Assembly (NCBI GenBank): GCA_019096155.1
Contig: JAHCVI010000004.1
Coordinates: 2,480,001-2,544,000 of the forward strand
DNA length: 64,000 nucleotides
Direction of reading: 5' to 3'
From: Staphylotrichum longicolle
Taxonomy: Eukaryota > Ascomycota > Sordariomycetes > Sordariales > Chaetomiaceae
Shown piece after piece: positions 22,389-32,702 of this stretch. The translations under genes were made by a program, and so were the position numbers. Within the stretch, counting starts at the first letter, position 1. Every line of letters starts with the position of its first letter. Under the pieces are notes generated by a model, which did no database searches, was not told the DNA's origin, and was given only the letters and a program-made list of their open reading frames with translations.

Positions 22389-25300
22389 ACTACACTACTA
22401 AGTGCTCTACTGTTTCCCTGCCCTGGAGTAGTTCGACCACTTCGTTAGTAGTCAACCTCTTGTAGCTCTTCTTCCCTGTTTTCCACTGCTGGCCGGCCCA
22501 CCTACCTACTATAATAGTGGCCTGTTCAGTGGGTGTAAGTCGCTGTAGGCCCTATTGTGGCCTGGGGCTATGGTTCTTCCACTTTCTGAATCTATAGTAG
22601 ATTCTATTGCAAGCCTCTATAATCAAGTGGCCCGGGGTTATTCGTTCGACCTCTAGGCTAGCCCCTATTTATAGGGACTTTCGTTGTAGCCGGGCCTCGA
22701 AGTCGGCTAGCCATTTGTTGAAATAGAGGTCTAACAGGGGTACCCAAGCCTCTGTTTCCAAACACCTAGTAGGGGAGGTCTTATAGGCCCCTACTACTAT
22801 TCGAAGGCTTTAGTTCTAGGCCTTCGTCAGGGCCTTCGCTGGGCCCTATGGCTTGGTTACCTCCCCTGGAGCCGTTGGCTAGTGGAATGTGGAGGCCCTA
22901 TAGGCTATAGCACTGCGGATGTACTTGGTATAGACCTCCTAAGCCTTGGATAGGCTAGGGCCCTACGTTTTGGCTACAATCCTCGAAAGAGCGAAATCCT
23001 AGGTTTTTAGCTTCCTTTCCACTACCTGGCAATGTAGTTTCCAGGATAGCTTTTAGTCAAGCCATACCCCCAAGAACCGGGCCGAGGCCACTGGCTTGAC
23101 TATACTATAACTATTGCCTAGTGGGTGGGCAAGGGCTAGTAGGTAGAAGGTCTTCGCCTAGGGCCTTTCAAGGGCTGATTTGTGACAATGAAGCTTCGAT
23201 ATCCCCTGCCGTGACCTCTACCTCTATATCGAACCCTAGAACCTACTATTATAGTAGGTCTGGGTCCTCTATATCAATAAGATTAGCTACTAGGCTAGGG
23301 AAGAACTTGGTAGCTAAGGCTTCGGCGTTTTGTTGGTAGGTAGTAAGGTCGTAGCCCTATGTAGGGTCTTTGAGAATTGGAAGCTTCGGGGGGTCTAGGG
23401 GGTTAAAGCTTCTATAACGGGCCTATCGTTCTAGTGACTAAAGTAGGTCTAGGTAGTGGGTGGCTTTCTAAACAATAGCTCTCTAAGCCTTCGTCTTCCC
23501 CTAGTTGATAGTAGTTTTCAGGGCTTGTAAGCTCTAGTTAAGCCTTCGTTTGTTATACCCCGACGGGGCTACCCTATATTGCCTTTCGGCTTCTCTAGCC
23601 TATTGCTAGGCCTCTTTGACTTCTATTGACTACTAGGGTAAGGCGTAGCCTCTATTAGGCTTCTTCTAGGGGGTAGCTAGTTCGGCTACCCTCTGAAGCT
23701 CTATAATCAATTGATCGAAGGCCTGTTGTAGGCCCTATTAATCCTGGATTCGGGCTTTAAGGCCCTATAGCCCCGGGTCTTGTAGGCCTATTTGGAGTAG
23801 TAGGTAGGCCGCTTTGGCTTCTACATAGCTCTCCTTTATCAGCTTCCAATTCTAGCCCTCTAGCTAGGCCTATAGCAGGGAGGGCCCACTAGTATAGACT
23901 TCAAGGACCTATAGGTAGTGGTCTGACTTCCCCTAGTGCTCTAGGCTATAGTAGGCCGTCGGAAGGCCTATAGTAGCCCAGAAGTAGTCAATCGTTGACA
24001 TACGGCCCCATTGAGTCCCCTAGAGGGCCCTAGTAATTAAGCCAGCCGGGGTTTGAAGGTCCAAGTCCTACTATGCTATTAGTTCTAGTAGGGCTTCAGC
24101 TTCTAGTTAGTACCAGTCGTACTAGTCCCACTATAGGTAGTAGAGGTTGAAGTCCCCTGCAAGGACTATTGGGTAGGTAGGTAGTGGTTGGTTAAGTAGG
24201 GTTGATAGGGTAGTATTGTCGAAGGGGTTGTAGATAGACTAGAGCTCTAGTCTACTACTTCCCAGCCCTAGGAACCAGACTCTATAGTAGTCCTTAGTAG
24301 CTTCGTACTCCTACTGCCCGATATTGAATTATCGGCTCACGAATATAGCTGCCCGGCTATTGCAAGTATAGACCAGGTAGTACTTCGAGCTTCTAGGGTA
24401 GTAGGTTGACTTGGTATGACGGTTGATCTAAGGTTCTTATATCGCTAGGAGGTTATACTAGGCCTCCTCTAGTAGGGCCTTAAGCGCCTGCTTATTGCCT
24501 TCGGTATTCTAGAGTAGGATCTTAATTTTCATCGCTTTCCATAGCGGTATCCTCTAGCTAGGTGGTTGGCTGGGTGGTCGGCTGGGTAGTCGGCTGGGTA
24601 GTCGGCTGGGTAGTCAGCTGGGTAGTCGGCTAGGTAGGGCCAAAGGTGATTCGGCCCTATAAGGAGTCCCTGCCGGCCACTAAGGTCAGTGGTTGCCAAC
24701 CTCTCTATAGCCGGGGCCTCTTTGCCCCAACCCTCTAAAAGCCCTCTTCGTCTTCCTATGGCTGGGGTCTGTAGAAGGTAAAAACTAGCCCTAGCTAGGT
24801 AGTAGGTAGTTCGAAGGCTTGGGGTTGGTAGTAGTAGGCTTCGCAGGCCTCTTCCTTAGCTTTAATCTTCTATAGGTACTCCTTAGCCTAGGTAGGGTAC
24901 CCTCTACTACAACTAGAGCACTTACAAGGCACTTGGCCACTGTAAATAGGGCAAAGAGCCTCTACGGCCTTGCCCTCCCCGTAGGTCCCGGTATTATACT
25001 TGCCATATAGGGCCTCCTTTCGATAGTACCATTATATATAGCCCTATTTCCAATACTTGAAGTACTACTTTAGCTCCAAGGCAGCCTAGTAAGGCTCGTA
25101 GTCCAGGATCTAAGCGTTCTAAATCATACCCTAATTACAGGCCTTGCGGGCCTCTTCCTAGCTTTCCAAAGTAACTAATATAGTAGCTCTAGTAAACCCT
25201 AGGTTAGTAGGAAGCTGGAATTTAACCTAGTCAATAGACCAAAGGCCTATAGCCGTACCAAAGGCTTCCTCTATAGTGCCCTGTAAATCGGCCTTATATA

Positions 25301-26404
25301 GGCCTTTTACAAGGATTGCAAAGGTTCTATAGGCCTCCTTGGCTTAGTCGCTAAAGGCCTACTATAGCTACTAGTTGCTCTTCGTATACTAGTCCTTAGT
25401 AGTAGGGTTACTAAATGTAACCACTATATTACCATTAGGTAGCTTTCGGGCTACAATAGCTCCCTTTTTAGCCAAGGCTTAGTTAACTACCTAGACGATT
25501 TCGACGAGGGTTCATTTAGCTAGGTCGGCTAGCAGGTTGGCTCCCTAGATTAGGATCTCACGGTTAATCCTATAGGGGATGGCCTTCGTAGGCTAGAGGG
25601 GCTATATAGGCTAGTTCAGTAGTGCTAAAGCTATAGGAGCTACTATAGCCTACGACTAGCCCTAGGCGACTCGCTAGATAGGGCCTGGGCCTATAGCGGC
25701 TCGAACAACCTCTATAACTATCTTCTATAGGTTGGTTATAGTAACTACTTTGGTAGGTTGCAGTAGTTAGTTCTACTATAGAGTAGTAAATAGGGTATAG
25801 ACCTTCTTTATAAAGCTCTAGGCTATACCCTACTATTCGGCTAGTACTAAGGCTAGCAAACCGTCGAGGAGCCCTCTACAAGACTCTTTTCTAGGCCGTA
25901 AGGTAGCTCTAGGGGCCTTTATAGGCTTAGGTAGGTACCAGGTAGGGCGCTAAAGTAGGCCTATAAGTAGGTAGTTGTAGGTACTAGAAGTAAGGCTGGT
26001 AGTCGCTATTGTTGTTTTTAAAGGTTTTATCAATTTTAACGTTTTTCGATTTTCAAGGGGTAATTATTGTTATTAACTGTCGTTGGCTGGGCAACGAACA
26101 GGGGCTGAAACAATAAAAAAAGTAAGCTAAAAAGTAGGGAAAAGTGGGTCGACGACGAGGTGGGTGGCGATATAGAGTAGTGATATCAGTGGCGATATAG
26201 TAGCAAAGGTCGTTAAGGATTTCTTCGACCGTGGACGCCGCGAAGGCTCTCCCAATTCCTATACCTCCTGCGGCCGCGCAACGGCGCGCGTGCGGCTGCA
26301 ACAGGTGCAGGTAGATAGAGCTTTTTGAGAGCTTTCCAACGGTACTGTTTTTAGGCTGATTGGACTACTTTCCGTGGTAGGGTCGGCGAAGCAAAAAGAA
26401 GAAA
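22389..26404 (-). mobile_element. LINE copy B, main part: ORF1, endonuclease, partial RT/RNase H
   Basis: A Tad1-like non-LTR retrotransposon read on the minus strand. The 5' end is near 26404, by comparison with copy A. ORF1 covers about 26.0-24.5 kb with a Cys-rich knuckle-like segment near 24.9 kb. ORF2 starts at ATG 24532 with an endonuclease/exonuclease/phosphatase-type domain: VLAGDFNLYY near 24150 and SDHYL near 23910. The RT core is missing: at about 23138 the sequence jumps over some 0.83 kb present in copy A (about 28596-29428). It continues as 12212-11831 beyond the LTR insertion. Numerous RIP stops make it inactive. Confidence 0.8.
24561..24636 (-). repeat. 12-bp tandem repeat in LINE ORF1
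   Basis: About six copies of a 12-bp unit (ggctgggtagtc), coding in the minus frame for repeated Thr-Thr-Gln-Pro near the ORF1 C-terminus, just before the ORF1/ORF2 overlap. Confidence 0.8.
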
Positions 26405-27212
26405 GGTTTTTTTTATACCTCTTATATATAGCCTTACTTATCCGCCTAAATATAAAGGTCTATTTACTCTAAACTAACTTAATCCTATAATAGCTCTAAA
26501 GCTACTCTTCTAGCCCAATCCTACTAGACTAGCGCTACTCTTCCAACTAATCCTAATACTATTAGCAATTATCGAAGCTTTTAAAGAATAGAGACCTTAT
26601 TTTAATAGTATAATATATAAGATATAAGTATATATATATTATAAGAACCTTTAGTATTTTACTATAACGAAAGAACTTAATTAGCAATAGACCTTTTTAG
26701 TAGAATTTCTCTTTATATCTAACTTTATTATCTACTATAAGAAAGGCTTAGAAAATATATAAATAGATACTTTAAATAGGAGACTAAATTATTCTAGAAA
26801 CCCGATTAAAATAATACTATTATTACTTTAAAAATAGTAAGATAGATCGCTTTAGTATCTTCTCTAATATTTTGAAAATATTATATAATCTTTAAAGAAG
26901 AAAGAACTATCGGCTTAACAATCGTCGATAAAAGCGATTGAAGGTAACTAATTAAAGAAATCTATAAGTCGAAACTTAAAGGATATATAAGAATTACTAA
27001 GACTATTATAAAAATTAAATAATAAAGATATAATTTCCTAAAACTTAAAGAACGAATTAAAGAAATAATAGGTATTTACAATACTTATATATAATCTAAA
27101 GTAGCTTAATATAAGCTATATATACTTTTATAATTACTATTAACTATAGAACGACTATAGAGCTTGATAATAATAGACTTTATTAATAAACTACTACTTT
27201 CTAAAGATATAA
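26405..27212 (+). pseudogene. Ty3/gypsy RNase H-to-integrase fragment, RIP-degraded
   Basis: Strongly TA-rich. The plus strand around 26640-26810 keeps the end of the RNase H domain (a KNL-YFT-TKELN trace, then FNFIIYYRKGLENI--DTLNRR; family consensus ends in ADALSR). It lies between the 5' end of LINE B and the tail of LINE A, so LINE A inserted next to or into it. No LTR belonging to it is visible. Confidence 0.6.
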
Positions 27213-30200
27213 TAGATAGATAGATTTTCATATACCGATATACCCGAAGGCATACCAGTCCTTCTACTTAGCTATATATAGAGGAAACTATACCATATAG
27301 GCCAGATAAAAACCTCCGTTTACTTTTCTAAAGCTACAATGTAAATCTAATATAATATAATAGAACAAAGGCCTTATATTAGCCTCTAGGCCTAGCCTTC
27401 TACCATTTCTAGGTCTAGCTTTCTAGCTAGCCTATACTCTAGTAATCGACTAGAGTCTATTAGCTAGCCTAGAACCTGCCAAACAACCCGAAATATCCCA
27501 GGGACCCCTCGGAAAACAGTCTATAGGTCTCTATATAACCGAATTTACCATTGCTCCCACAGCCTCTATAGCGGTAGGTCAGGGCACTATACAACTAAGT
27601 GCTCTACTGTTTCCCTGCCTTAGCTATAGGCATAGTAGGGGGTAGGCACCTATAGGACCTTCACTCAGAATAGGTAGTCTTGTAGGCCAATATCCCCTAT
27701 CCAGGCCTAGGCCAGTAGGGAGCTCTAGGCCTTTATAAGGCCATCGTACTTCTTTAGGGCTTTGTCGGTAAAAAGGAGGGTTAGGGGGTCTTCGTCGGCT
27801 ATCCTCACTACTATAGCCCTCTACAGGCCAGCCCTCTATAGACTAGCCCTCTATTAGGTTCTATAGTCCTCCTAACGGGCCTGCCAAGCTAGTTCGACCA
27901 CTTCGTCGGTAGTTAACCTCTTATAGCTCTTCTTCCCTATTTTCTACTGCTAGTCGGCCTACTTACCCACTATAATAGTGGCCTGTTAGTAGGTGTAAGT
28001 CGCTATAGGCCCTATTGTGGCCTGGGGCCATGGTTCTTCTACTTTCTAAATCTATAATAGATTCTATTGTAAACCTCTATAATCAAGTGGCCTGGGTAGT
28101 TCGTTCAACCTCTAGGCTAGCCCCTATTTATAGGGACTTCTGCTATAGCCGGGCTTCGAAGTCGGCTAGCCATTTATTAAAATAAAGGTCCAACGGGGGT
28201 ACCCAAGCCTCTATTTCCAAATACCTAGTAGGGGAGGTCTTATAGGCCCCTCCTACTATTCAAAGGCTTCGGTTCTAGGCCTTCGTCAGGGCCTTCGCAG
28301 AGCCCTATAGCTTGCTTGCCCCCCCTAGAGCCATTGGCTAGTAGAACGTAGAGGCCCTATAGGCTATAGCACTACGGATACACTTAGTATAGACCTCCCG
28401 AGCCTTAGATAGGCTGGGGCCCTACGTTTTGGCTGCAATCCTCGAAAGAGCAAAATCCTAGGTTTTTAGCTTCCTTTCCACTACCTAGCAATAGAGTTTC
28501 CAGGATAGCTTCTAGTCAAGCTATACCCCTAAGAACCAGGCCGAGACCACTAGTTTAACTATACTATAGCTATTACCTAATAGGTGGACAAGGGCCATAG
28601 GGTCTAGCCACTACCTATAGGACTTATTAAAGTATATTAATTTACACTTGTAGCCTATAAAAGCTATACTATAGGTAGATGCCTACTATAGGCAAGTTTT
28701 CCAGGCCTTTTCTAGTTATTGGACGTTGGCTTAGGGGTTCCTCCTAAAGACTAGAAGGTTAGTATCGTTGGCAAAGCCTACTATACTAACCAGTGAGTAG
28801 TTCTGTTTTAGAGCCTTATATAGCGAAGCTATATAGAGGATAAAGAGGACTAGGGAGAGCGGTAAGCCCTGTAGAACCCCTGCAGCTACTAGTATGTCTT
28901 CTATTTTCTAGCCGTCGAAGTGGAGGTTAGCTACCCAGTTGGTTAACCAAGCCCTTACCCAGACCACTAGCCACTATAGGAAGCCCTATTCCCGGAGGGT
29001 AGCTAATAGCCGGGTATGGTTGATAGTGTCGAAGGCATCCGAAATATCCAACTATAGAAGGCTAGCCGTAGCTCGTTGCCTCTAAGCCTCTTGGACCTAG
29101 CCTACGACTAGTCGAATAGCTAGTTTAGTAGACCAGTGCTCCCGGTTACCCATTTGTTCAGTAGGTAATAGGCCGTAGGCCTCAGCAGCCTTAGTGACCC
29201 TTCGGGCTGCTAAGGCCTCTATAACCTTCCCAACCATTGGTAGGAGGGCTATAGGCCTATAGCCTACAGGGGTACGGTAGGTTTCTAGGGTTTTTCCAAG
29301 CTTCTATAGGACCACTGTCTTGGCTCTTTTGAACCTGCCTAGGAACCAGCCAAGCCGGAAGCAGGCCTCTATAAGTACGGCCAATACCGTATACAGTAGG
29401 TGGCCACAGGCCTTCAGTAGGCCAGTGGGTAGAAGGTCTTCGCCCGGGGCCTTCCAAGGGCTGATTCGTGACAGCGTGGCTTCGATATCCCCTGTAGTGA
29501 CCTCTACCTCTATATCGAACCCTGGAACCCACTATCGTAGTAGGTCTGGGTCTTCTATATCAGTAAGATCAGCTACTGGGCTGGGGAAGAACTTCGTGGC
29601 CAAGGCTTCGGCCTTTTGTTGGTAGGTGGTAAGGTCGTGGCCCTATGTAAGGTCTTTGAAGGTCGGGAGCTTCGGGGGGTCCGGGGGGTTGAAGCTTCTA
29701 CAACGGGCCCATCGTTCTAGTAACCAAAGTAGGTCTGGGTGGTGGGTAGCCTTCTGAACAGTGGCCCTCCAAGCCTTCGTCTTCCCTTGGTTGATAGTGG
29801 TTTTCAGGACTTGTAAGCTCTGGTTGAGCCTTCGTTTGTTGTGCCCTGACGGGGCTACTCTGTGTTGCCTTTTGGCTTCTCTGGCCCGTTGTTGGGCCTC
29901 TTTGACTTCCACTGACTACCAGGGTGAGGCGTAACCTCTATTGGGCTTCTTCCGGGGGGTAGCCAGTTCGGCTACCCTCTGAAGCTCTATAATCAACTGA
30001 TCGAAGGCCTGTTGTAGGCTCTGTTGATCCTGGATTCGGGCTTTGAGGCCCTGTGGCCCTAGGTCTTGCAGGCCCATTCGAAGTGGTAGTAGTAATAGTA
30101 GTGGCGATATAGTAGCAAGAGTCGTTGAGGATTTCTTCAACCATAGACGCCGCGATGGCTCTCCCAATTCCTATACCTCCTGCGGCTACGCAACGGTGTG

Positions 30201-30316
30201 CACGTAGCTGCAACAGGCATAAGTAGTTAGAGCCTTCTGAGAGCTTTCCAATAGTACCGCTTTCAGGCCGATTGGACCACTCTCCGTAGTACGGTCGACG
30301 AAGTAAAAAAGAAGAA
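27213..30316 (-). mobile_element. LINE copy A, internally deleted
   Basis: Same family and orientation as copy B, with both ends: (GATA)n tail at 27213 and a 5' end near 30316 matching copy B at 26404. About 2.4 kb (most of ORF1 and the endonuclease, equivalent to 23.8-26.2 kb of copy B) are missing at a junction near 30080-30090. The RT core absent from copy B is present here, including the catalytic box read as FANDT (family FADDT) at 28761-28775. The 29643-30213 part is only lightly mutated (open frames up to 91 codons). Confidence 0.8.
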
Positions 30317-30481
30317 AAATCTGAGGCAAGCTCTATTTACTTGCCTAAGCCCTCCTGTGAAGGCCCTGATGATCATCTGTGCCCTTTGTGTAGCTGTTCC
30401 GTACCCTTATCTTCGTCCAAGCCGCGCCTAAGCCATACGAGAGCTGCCCTGTTCTTGCCTATGCTTCTGCATTTCATGACG

Positions 30482-30922
30482 TGTCACGAACCAACCATAA
30501 AAGGCGGCCTGGTAGGGCATACGAGGCGCAGCGAGAACCAATAGGCAGCAACGAGGCTGCGGCGCCAAGAGACGGGTAGCCCAGGGGAGCTGGCTACCCC
30601 AGGTGATCATGGTAGACAAAGGTAGCCGCCTACCCGGGGCGACCAAAGGATAGCTCAGGGTAGCTAGCGAGCACGGGCGAGCCAGGACAAAGGGGACTCA
30701 GGACAAAGAAGTCATCATATATATATACTAGCTAGTTAGTCACTCGTTGAGGGAGCTTGGAGCTTCCTCAGTAAGCAATTCACACTTGGACTTCCCCAGT
30801 TCATTGAGACCAGATCAGTGCATCTTGTTGTAGACCTTTTGGCTCTACCGAATCTCTGTGCTTGACCAAGACATACCTCCGGGACCCTTTCAGAAGTGGG
30901 TCAGGACGAACGATTCGTCACA
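30482..30922. mobile_element. Solo LTR (441 bp) with 5-bp target duplication TGACG
   Basis: The sequence starts TGTCACGAACC and ends ATTCGTCACA and is flanked on both sides by TGACG (30477-30481 and 30923-30927). No coding or partner LTR is near, so it is the product of recombination between two LTRs or a relic. It is GC-balanced, without the TA enrichment of the neighbouring island. Orientation is not established. The rest of 30317-31121 shows nothing recognisable. Confidence 0.8.
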
Positions 30923-31121
30923 TGACGTCTCCCTAGTTCTATTCCTTCTGCACAACCTTATGGCTCGGAAGCTGCTTTGACCTTGCCTTGACCCTACTTG
31001 ACCTTGCCTTCGCACGTTCTTTTTGTGACGTTTAAAGACAAAGGAGCAACATCCTCACTACGAGTAGCATTATTGTGCCTCCATTGTCTGTTGTCTTAAC
31101 ACATCTCGATCTTATATACTC

Positions 31122-31952
31122 TCACAAAGCACACCTCTTTCCTCCACACTCGGTCATTGTGTGCACGTAGCGAAGTTTCCCGCCCTCGAGACGAAACTCG
31201 TGGCTGTCGGCGGCCATCATCATATGTTCCCAGACACAGAAAATGCTGACAGACCCCATGGACTCATCGACAACATAGCGACGCCGGGTGTTCGGCGCTT
31301 GACTATGGTTGGAGGGGATGCCTGGCTTGCAAGAGTCATCGGGCCTCCCCTTTCCGGTGTAGGCCGACCCTTCCAAACGCGTGCAAGGGGTTCCCCAAGG
31401 GACGGCATCGGCAGCCGTCGCGCTGCTCCACATGTCGAGATAGGCATCGCCGGCGGCTTTGATCACGTCTCTGTTGTCGCGCTTGGCCTCAGGGATCGGA
31501 TCCCATTTCTCTTGAAGAACATACTCCAGTGTTTTTTTGGCATCGAAAAGCCACGAGTTGGTTGTTGAAGCGATGGTGTCAACGAGGGTCACACGACCAT
31601 CAGCCCCGTGTCGAATTTGGGTCCCGATGACATAGGGGCTGATTGGGTCAGCAGCGACAATCTCCGTGTAAGTTGCACAGGCGACCAGGTCGAAGATGGT
31701 TCGTCGATGGTCGATGTTGAGGGCCTTACCCAGCACGCCCTTTCCGGCATCCTTTTTCTTGTTGTTCTCTTCATATTCCCAGCCGGTGGCAGCGACTCGC
31801 TGAAGCAAGCTGACATTCCCTGCCGTTTGTGCGGCAATATAAGCATCGGCTGCTTCAGCGAGCACTGAACGACTGCAGTCAGATGCTGCGGAACCCAAGG
31901 GGTGACCCGGCACACCCCTAATAGCCAGCAAGGAGGATTTACCAGGGAACAA
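31122..31952 (-). CDS. DUF8021-like fungal protein, 5' end unresolved
   Basis: About 277 codons from the first listed position to TGA at 31122. The layout matches fungal secreted proteins with a DUF8021 domain: an N-terminal CSRSVLAEAADAYIAAQTAG segment, a YEENNKKKD-like stretch, SPYVIGTQIRHG, WLFDAKKTLEYVLQEKWDPI, then VPWGTPCTRLEG, RRRYVVDESMGSVSIF and a C-terminal LEGGKLRYVHT. The function of the domain is unknown to me; members are usually exported. No in-frame ATG precedes the domain. The frame stays open back to a TAG at 32049-32051, which could be an intron acceptor, but I found no exon with a signal peptide. It may have an upstream exon that I missed or be a 5'-truncated pseudogene. 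It is the first gene right of the island and is not RIP-mutated. Confidence 0.6.
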   Translation of the reverse strand: MFPGKSSLLAIRGVPGHPLGSAASDCSRSVLAEAADAYIAAQTAGNVSLLQRVAATGWEYEENNKKKDAGKGVLGKALNIDHRRTIFDLVACATYTEIVAADPISPYVIGTQIRHGADGRVTLVDTIASTTNSWLFDAKKTLEYVLQEKWDPIPEAKRDNRDVIKAAGDAYLDMWSSATAADAVPWGTPCTRLEGSAYTGKGRPDDSCKPGIPSNHSQAPNTRRRYVVDESMGSVSIFCVWEHMMMAADSHEFRLEGGKLRYVHTMTECGGKRCAL

Positions 31953-32702
31953 ATGTTGACAGAGGCCACCATCCTTGAAGTGATAGGTTAGGTTCTCGTG
32001 GTCTTGGTTCGGGATAGCAAAGGATACAAGAGGACGTGCGGCTCGGGGCTACCACACCACAAGCTTTTCTGCCAGCTACTTCTTAAGCAACTCCATAGTT
32101 GGCTTGACCCTAGGCGAGTGCCCAAGTGCCGGTGTCGAGAGGGGTGATCCTAATATCCGGGGCCGGGTGATACGACTTGGCGGAATCTACTCCCTACAAG
32201 CCCCGCGGTAGTGTTCATTTCCCAACAGCCCATGCTGCGTGTCGGCCAGTAGGTCTGCATATGGATGAGATTTGCGATGAGCACTGCGACATGTTCTTCA
32301 TACAGGTCGGCCCATGCCGTGAGAGGGGTTGCAAGGGATTGTTCTTTTGCCGGACATGGGTGCGCCATGAGCCTGCACTGTCCAACCCACATTACCAGCC
32401 GACGAGTTTAGAGCAAAAACTACTTTAGGAACACATGATAGCCCCTGCACCGTCTCCCTCCCAATTGACCAAACAACGCCACGAGAAAAGGGGAGAGATA
32501 AAACGTAGAGCTTCTGAACACCGAGTATCTCAGGACCTTCCAGACCACGAGGTAAAAAAGAACCAAAAAAAGATAGGCTACATGAAGAATAATCCAGGGC
32601 TTCCATCGACAGCATTGGGAGCTGCAGTGCCCAGTCCAGGATCTCAATAAGGACGGACGAGAACGCGAATTAAAGGCCTTCCTACAAGAGATACCGCTGG
32701 GC
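31953..32702. other. Intergenic region between the DUF8021-like gene and TOR
   Basis: It holds the possible upstream part of the DUF8021-like gene and the TOR 3' flank. Short open frames at 32150-32650 overlap on both strands with no recognisable product. Confidence 0.4.

Larger units (their letters stand above)
11750..30316. mobile_element. Nested, RIP-degraded retrotransposon island
   Basis: About 18.6 kb without an intact gene. TA dinucleotides are very frequent and CA/TG are depleted except in the youngest copies; coding traces are riddled with TAG/TAA where related copies have CAG/CAA or TGG. Aligning repeated copies within the window shows the differences are mostly C-to-T in CpA context on either strand, the signature of fungal repeat-induced point mutation. 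It contains at least five pieces of one LINE family, a split LTR element and fragments of two or more other LTR elements; these are listed separately. Confidence 0.9.

Noticed and set aside
31589..31972. Alternative frame with ATG (MVASVNICSLVN) as the N-terminus of the DUF8021-like gene
   Set aside because: It is out of frame with the conserved domain and no GT..AG pair of reasonable length and phase joins them.
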